The position numbers were made by a program, and so were the translations under genes. Shown piece by piece: positions 59,929 through 64,000 of a stretch of DNA of 64,000 nt; the stretch's first letter is position 1; each line of letters begins with the position of its first letter. Source of the stretch: Pseudaminobacter sp040049255 (GTDB lineage: Bacteria; Pseudomonadota; Alphaproteobacteria; Rhizobiales; Rhizobiaceae); the NCBI RefSeq assembly GCF_040049255.1, contig NZ_JBDZDR010000002.1:248001-312000 (forward strand), read 5' to 3'. The notes beneath the pieces are model-generated. The model made no database searches. It was not told the DNA's origin and was given only the letters and a program-made list of their open reading frames with translations.

Positions 59929-60620
59929 CCCCGCGCCGCGCCTTCCGAGCTGATGTTGCGGTGGCCGCGAGGCCGCCGCAACCGGCGCTTTTCTAAGCGC
60001 CAAGTGGCCGCGCGCCAGCAGATTTCCGGGGCCACCCTAAGCGATCGCGCTTGAGCGGTGCCATCTTCCCGCACGTCATCAAATCCAGGACGAGGGTCTG
60101 CGCGGCTGGCTTGCCGGCCTCCGCGTGGTGGTGACTCATTCGCGCGAGAAGATAATGCGGCCGCGCGGGCACGGGCTCGAAACTGTTCGGCGCGCAAGCA
60201 GGCCTAATCCGCAAGTAGTAGCTCAGTCCGTCTGTGCTAATCCTTTTTGCTCGACCAATGAAACAATAGTTCTGGCAAGTAAGTTTTGTATTGTTGGCGG
60301 CGGCGTTGCATGGCTATTTTTCGCTCACGGCCGCTGGGCGGGTGGCTGGCAGTGAGTGCAGTCGGAGCCTTCAATGAGACCATCCACTCGTCGACACGAA
60401 TTCAGTATCCGGGCAGGCGCCGCCGGGAGGGTGGATCGCACGCCCTGCTGCGGGCATTTCAACATGACGGTCGCTGCCGCGGCTGCAAACTTCCTTAAAC
60501 ACGAAACCAGGTGAAAGGCATCGCGTAGGCACGAAACGGCGTTTCGTGGGCGACGATGTCTTGGCGCGGCGTCGTTTGGCGCCTCGAGCTACACAAAAAA
60601 CGAGAATTTTGGGGGGAGTA
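59929..60620. other. Long gene-free stretch with repeats
   Basis: About 690 bases. At 59955-59982 a stem (GTTGCGG/CCGCAAC with GGCC/GGCC, loop GCGA) is followed by CGGCGCTTTTCT, probably the terminator of the LuxR-type gene; a second dyad GGCGCTT/AAGCGCC covers 59984-60001. CACGAAAC occurs at 60500-60507 and 60530-60537, and its complement GTTTCGTG at 60541-60548. Short open frames in the middle (60125-60355, 60286-60498) lack convincing starts. Confidence 0.5.
60500..60548. promoter_or_regulatory. CACGAAAC direct/inverted repeat cluster
   Basis: Three copies of one octamer: CACGAAAC at 60500 and 60530 (30 bases apart, about three helical turns) and GTTTCGTG at 60541, the last two forming a perfect hairpin with loop GGC. 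They lie 73-121 bases upstream of the small protein gene at 60621, a typical operator position. Confidence 0.5.
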
Positions 60621-60986
60621 ATGATGCCGTTCGAACTGTGGGCGCGTTCACCCGAGAGGGACCGCCAGGCCGATCAAGTGCGCTTTCAGCGGCTTCTGGA
60701 AGCCCTGACCGAGCTATCGTCCCAGGTGGAGCACGAAACGGAGGGCCTGCAGGCCCGATATGTGCGCGTCTCCGACAGCGCAGCGCTCCTGGCGCAATGT
60801 CCGGAAGGAATAGCCGTGATAGCAGATCCGACCAGCACAATGGCCCGTTGCCTGGCGCGCATCGCTGCCTTGCAGGGGCAGATAGCCTTCATCGAAATGT
60901 TGCGGCAAAGCGTTCTTTCCTATGCCGAGGAGGTCGCGCTCGAGGCCGTGTCCGCGAAAAACGGCACATGGCATTCGCACCATTGA
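60621..60986 (+). CDS. Small helical protein, unknown function
   Basis: The ATG at 60621 has a strong GGGGGGAG site 4 bases before it and gives 121 residues. It has no signal peptide; the sequence is a run of amphipathic helices (VRFQRLLEALTELSSQVEHE, about 22-42; CLARIAALQGQIAFIEMLRQ, about 77-96), suggesting a coiled-coil or dimeric protein. No family recognised. It is preceded by the CACGAAAC repeat cluster and followed by the convergent oxidoreductase gene. Confidence 0.7.
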   Translation: MMPFELWARSPERDRQADQVRFQRLLEALTELSSQVEHETEGLQARYVRVSDSAALLAQCPEGIAVIADPTSTMARCLARIAALQGQIAFIEMLRQSVLSYAEEVALEAVSAKNGTWHSHH

Positions 60987-61093
60987 ACCCCTGCAACGCG
61001 AACGGCATGATGGGCCTTTTTTCGAGGCAGGCTGCAAGCCCTCTTCTCTTCGACCCGACCGGGCGGCTTCCGATCGGATCGAAGGTATTGGCC

Positions 61094-62380
61094 CTAGATC
61101 CGGTCGCGCAGGGCAAACCAGTTCAGCGCCAGGAACAGCAAGGGCGCCCGCAGGCGGCTTCCGCCGGGGAAGGGCGGGATCTTCAGTTCCTCAAACAGTT
61201 TCAGCCGGTCGCGGTTGCCTGCCACGGTCTCGGCATAGAGCCTGCCGACAAAGTTGGACAGCATCACGCCATGGCCGGAATAGCCGCCGGCGAAAATCAC
61301 GTTCGGCATCACCTCGCGCACGAACGGCTTTCTGGGCATGGTTATGCCGACATAGCCGCCCCAGCCATGGGTGATCTCCACGTCCTTCAGGTCGGGATAG
61401 AGTTCGGCGATCTGCTTGCGGATGTGGATGTGGATGTCCTTCGGGTCATCCACCGCGTAGACCTCGCGCCCGCCGAACAACAGCCGCCCGTCCTTGGACT
61501 TGCGGAAATAGCGCACGACGAAGCGTGAATCGTCGACCGACTCGCCGCCGGGGATCGCCGGGCTGTCGGCGCCTAGCGGCACCGTGGCGCCGATGAAGGA
61601 GCCGATGGGCATCACGTGGGCCGAACTCACCGGTTCCAGCTTGCCGCCATAGGCGTTGACCGCGATCAGCCCCTTGTCGGCGGTGATCGTGCCGAAGGGA
61701 GTGGTGACGCGCACCTTGCCGCCGGAAGAGGTGATGCCGGTTGCCGGCGTCTTCTCAAACAACTGCGCACCGGCGGCGGCCGCAACGCGCGCGGTGCCGA
61801 TGGCTAGCTTCAGCGGGTGGATATGGCCGGTGCCGGTGTCGCGTGTGCCGCCGAAATAGGCGGTCGAACCCAGGCGCTCGGCCGTTTCCTTCGCATCCAT
61901 GAAGCTGACATGCTTGTAGCCGAAGCGCGTCGCCAGGATCTCGGCATGCGCCTTGTAGGCATCGACGAAACGCGGCTTGTGCGCGACCGACAACTGGCCT
62001 GGCATGAAGTCGATGTCGATTTCATGCACGCGGGCAAAATCGAGCAGATGGGCCTTCGCCTCCTCGGCGAGGTCGAACAGCGCCTTGGCGCGGGTGAAGC
62101 CGAGTTCGGCCTCCAGGTCCTCGGCCCAGGCGCGCTGGCCGGTGCCGAGCTGGCCGCCATTGCGGCCCGAGGCGCCGTCGCCGAAGCGATGCGCCTCTAT
62201 CAGGACGACATTGACGCCGGCCTTGGCCAGATGAGCCGCCGCCGACAGGCCGGTGAAGCCGCCGCCGATGACGACGACATCGGCGCTGCGGTCGCCGTCG
62301 AGAGCAGGATAGGCCGGCCGTTCGCCGGCCGTTGCCTCATACCAGGAATATCCCGGCGAGATCGGACTGCTGTGGTTCAT
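61094..62380 (-). CDS. puuB: FAD-dependent oxidoreductase, gamma-glutamylputrescine oxidase type
   Basis: The ATG at 62380 gives 428 residues starting MNHSSPISPGYSWYEATAGE, the usual start of PuuB/OrdL-type oxidases. FAD-binding ADVVVIGGGFTGLSAAAHLA (about 33-52), GASGRNGGQLGTGQR (about 68-82), and the C-terminal VIFAGGYSGHGVMLSNFVGRLYAE (about 376-399) fit the DadA/GlyOx family. PuuB oxidises gamma-glutamylputrescine; the gene follows a puuA-like synthetase by 11 bases, which supports this call. The exact polyamine is inferred. Confidence 0.87.
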   Translation of the reverse strand: MNHSSPISPGYSWYEATAGERPAYPALDGDRSADVVVIGGGFTGLSAAAHLAKAGVNVVLIEAHRFGDGASGRNGGQLGTGQRAWAEDLEAELGFTRAKALFDLAEEAKAHLLDFARVHEIDIDFMPGQLSVAHKPRFVDAYKAHAEILATRFGYKHVSFMDAKETAERLGSTAYFGGTRDTGTGHIHPLKLAIGTARVAAAAGAQLFEKTPATGITSSGGKVRVTTPFGTITADKGLIAVNAYGGKLEPVSSAHVMPIGSFIGATVPLGADSPAIPGGESVDDSRFVVRYFRKSKDGRLLFGGREVYAVDDPKDIHIHIRKQIAELYPDLKDVEITHGWGGYVGITMPRKPFVREVMPNVIFAGGYSGHGVMLSNFVGRLYAETVAGNRDRLKLFEELKIPPFPGGSRLRAPLLFLALNWFALRDRI

Positions 62381-62391
62381 GGGATCGGCCT

Positions 62392-63825
62392 TCAAACATT
62401 GAGAAGCAGGTATTCCCGCTCCCACGGGCTGATCACTTCCATGAAAGTCTCGAACTCGGCGCGCTTGATTGCCGCGTAAGTGGTGACGAAGGGCTCGCCA
62501 AGGATGGCGCGCAGGTCCTCGTCCTGCTCGAACAGGTCAACCGCCTCCAACAGTCCGCGCGGCAGATCGATCTGGTCCTCGTTGGCCGTGGTCAGTATCG
62601 GCGCGTCCGGCTTCAGGGCCTTGTTCATGCCGATGAGCCCGCAGGCAAGTGAAGCCGCCAGCGCCAGATAGGGGTTGGCGTCGGAGGACGGGATGCGGTT
62701 TTCCACGCGCCGCGCAGCCGGATCGGAGCGAGGCACCCGGAACGCCACGGTGCGGTTGTCGTAACCCCACTTGTTGTTCACGGGCGCCGAAGCCGCCTGG
62801 GTGAGCCGGCGATAGGAGTTCACATAGGGCGCGAACATCACCAGCGCATTCGGCACATGGCGCTGCATGCCGCCGAGGAAGTTGAAGAAGGTTTCCGTCT
62901 CCGAGCCCTCGGGAGCCGAGAACACGTTCTGGCCCGTCTTGCGGTCGATGACGGACTGGTGGATGTGCATGGCCGAGCCCGGCTGGCCCTGGATCGGCTT
63001 GGCCATGAAGGTGGCGTAGGTGTCGTGCTTGAGCGCCGCCTCGCGGATGGTGCGCTTGAACAGGAACACCTGGTCGGCAAGCTCGACCGGGTCGCCATGG
63101 CGCAGGTTGATCTCGAGCTGGCCGGCGCCTTCCTCATGGATCAGCGTGTCGATCTCCAGGCCCTGGCTCTCGGAGAAATGATAGATGTCATCGATCAGTT
63201 CGTCGAACTCGTTGACGCCGGCGATGGAATAGCCCGCGCCGCCGCCAATCGGCCGGCCGGAGCGCCCGACGGGCGGTGTCAGCGGATAGTCCGGGTCGGG
63301 ATTCTTGCGGACGAGGTAGAATTCGATTTCCGGCGCCACGACCGGCTTCAAACCCTTCGCCTCATAGGCGGCGACAACGCGCTTCAGCAGGTTGCGCGGG
63401 GTGAACTCGACCGAGCGGCCGTCCTGGTGGACGAGGTCGCAGATGACCTGCGCGGTCGGGTCCTCTTCCCAGGGAACGGCACTGAGGGTGGAAAGGTCAG
63501 GCACCAGCTTCAGGTCGCCGTCGTCTTCCGGATAGGCAAAACCGTTGCCATCTTCCGGATAGCCACCGGAGATGGTCATCATGAACACGGCCGAAGGCAG
63601 CGCCAGTGAGGTGTTGGAGGTGAATTTGCTGGTTGGCATCATCTTGCCGCGCGCGACACCCGCCTGGTCGGGGGTGATACATTCGATATCTTCGATACCG
63701 CGCCATTCAAGCCATTCGCCAGCTTCCTTCCAGTCCTTTACGCCCCGCAGGTTTTTCACAAATGCGGGCACACGAGTGCGTCCCCCGGCCTTCGAGGGGC
63801 GAACTTCCTTTTTAGGGGCAGGCAT
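62392..63825 (-). CDS. puuA: Glutamine synthetase family protein, gamma-glutamylputrescine synthetase type
   Basis: The ATG at 63825 gives 477 residues (a TTG one codon earlier is possible). GS-family motifs: N-terminal ECITPDQAGVARGKMMP (about 48-64), metal-binding EIEFYLV (about 166-172), HEEGAGQLEINLRHGDPVE (about 229-247), GSAMHIHQS (about 283-291) and NRIPSSDANPYLALAA (about 380-395). The adenylylation-site Tyr block of true GlnA is missing. It would ligate glutamate to putrescine or a related amine. With the following oxidase it forms the first two steps of the gamma-glutamylation pathway; the later steps are not in the window unless the aldehyde dehydrogenase at 55.2 kb helps. Confidence 0.87.
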   Translation of the reverse strand: MPAPKKEVRPSKAGGRTRVPAFVKNLRGVKDWKEAGEWLEWRGIEDIECITPDQAGVARGKMMPTSKFTSNTSLALPSAVFMMTISGGYPEDGNGFAYPEDDGDLKLVPDLSTLSAVPWEEDPTAQVICDLVHQDGRSVEFTPRNLLKRVVAAYEAKGLKPVVAPEIEFYLVRKNPDPDYPLTPPVGRSGRPIGGGAGYSIAGVNEFDELIDDIYHFSESQGLEIDTLIHEEGAGQLEINLRHGDPVELADQVFLFKRTIREAALKHDTYATFMAKPIQGQPGSAMHIHQSVIDRKTGQNVFSAPEGSETETFFNFLGGMQRHVPNALVMFAPYVNSYRRLTQAASAPVNNKWGYDNRTVAFRVPRSDPAARRVENRIPSSDANPYLALAASLACGLIGMNKALKPDAPILTTANEDQIDLPRGLLEAVDLFEQDEDLRAILGEPFVTTYAAIKRAEFETFMEVISPWEREYLLLNV

Positions 63826-63927
63826 CAATCACCAAGATTTGTTTCGGATGCGCGAGTATAGCCACGCGTCGCGACGGAAGAAAAGGGGCATGAAGACTTT
63901 TGCAAACCCGCTGCGCCGCGCGTAGGT

Positions 63928-63999
63928 TCAGCCGCGCAGGCCGTCCAAAAGCCGGTTCAACACAGGTTGCAGCACTTCGGGCGTGATGGGCTTAGCAAC
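63928..63999 (-). CDS. C-terminal end of a response-regulator receiver domain protein (partial)
   Basis: The last 23 codons on the minus strand read VAKPITPEVLQPVLNRLLDG and end LRG before a TGA. The K-P-I/V motif followed by an amphipathic helix is the C-terminal pattern of CheY-like receivers, with the Lys being the conserved switch residue. Most of the gene lies beyond the window, so it could be a stand-alone receiver or the end of a hybrid kinase. Confidence 0.6.
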   Translation of the reverse strand, partial: VAKPITPEVLQPVLNRLLDGLRG

Positions 64000-64000
64000 C

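Overview
The window is a high-G+C chromosomal segment of an alphaproteobacterium of the order Hyphomicrobiales (Rhizobiales), most likely a Phyllobacteriaceae/Mesorhizobium-type genome. The evidence is the conserved rhizobial gene string murA-DUF2948-hisD-UPF0262-phosphatase-infA-maf-yacG, a DUF982 protein, an LpiA/MprF-type lysyl-phosphatidylglycerol synthase, short palindromic intergenic repeats of rhizobial style, and an Entner-Doudoroff operon (zwf-pgl-edd). I see no phage, transposase, integrase, CRISPR or plasmid functions, so this looks like core or stable accessory chromosome. One tRNA gene (Thr-GGT) is present. The first and last genes are cut by the window edges.

Layout. 0-4.6 kb: end of a Do-like periplasmic protease, mprF, a DedA membrane protein and a glycine-zipper lipoprotein. 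4.6-11.8 kb: a LysR regulator divergent from an apparent operon of an agmatinase-family ureohydrolase, a Tat-exported polyamine-type binding protein, an ATPase, two permeases and a nitrilase-superfamily hydrolase; this looks like uptake and breakdown of a guanidino or polyamine compound. 11.8-19.5 kb: DUF982 protein, VanZ-like protein, an LtaS-like phosphoglycerol transferase and an RND efflux pair. 19.5-23.7 kb: Crp/Fnr regulator, a PAS-GGDEF-EAL protein and a DMT transporter. 23.8-29.5 kb: the conserved housekeeping string on the minus strand. 29.6-38.7 kb: tRNA-Thr, a Gly/Asn-rich secreted protein, galU, the modABC molybdate operon with a one-domain ModE-like regulator, an SAF-domain oxidoreductase, proC and a Tat-exported phosphoesterase.

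38.7-48.4 kb is a surface-polysaccharide region: O-antigen-ligase-like polymerase, GT2, GT4-like, WecG-like and DUF6492 transferases, a Wzx-like flippase and an ExoP-like chain-length protein without its kinase domain; galU at 31 kb could supply UDP-glucose. 48.5-57.5 kb: folD, a GlxA-type AraC regulator, a repeat-rich gap, edd-pgl-zwf, and an aldehyde dehydrogenase/SDR pair. 57.7-64 kb: SleB-type cell-wall hydrolase, an AT-rich island leading into a LuxR-type regulator with a degenerate receiver, a long gene-free stretch ending in a short new protein, and a puuB-puuA-like gamma-glutamylpolyamine pair. The latter, with the 5.8-11.8 kb operon, gives the window two separate polyamine/guanidine catabolic loci.

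Nothing here is clearly a new multi-gene system. The items I rate highest for follow-up are the polysaccharide cluster with an apparently kinase-less co-polymerase, the ureohydrolase/ABC/C-N-hydrolase operon, the Gly/Asn-rich secreted protein, the AT-rich island with dyads before the degenerate-receiver regulator, and the CACGAAAC repeat cluster near 60.5 kb. All calls rest on reading the sequence by eye; no database search was run.
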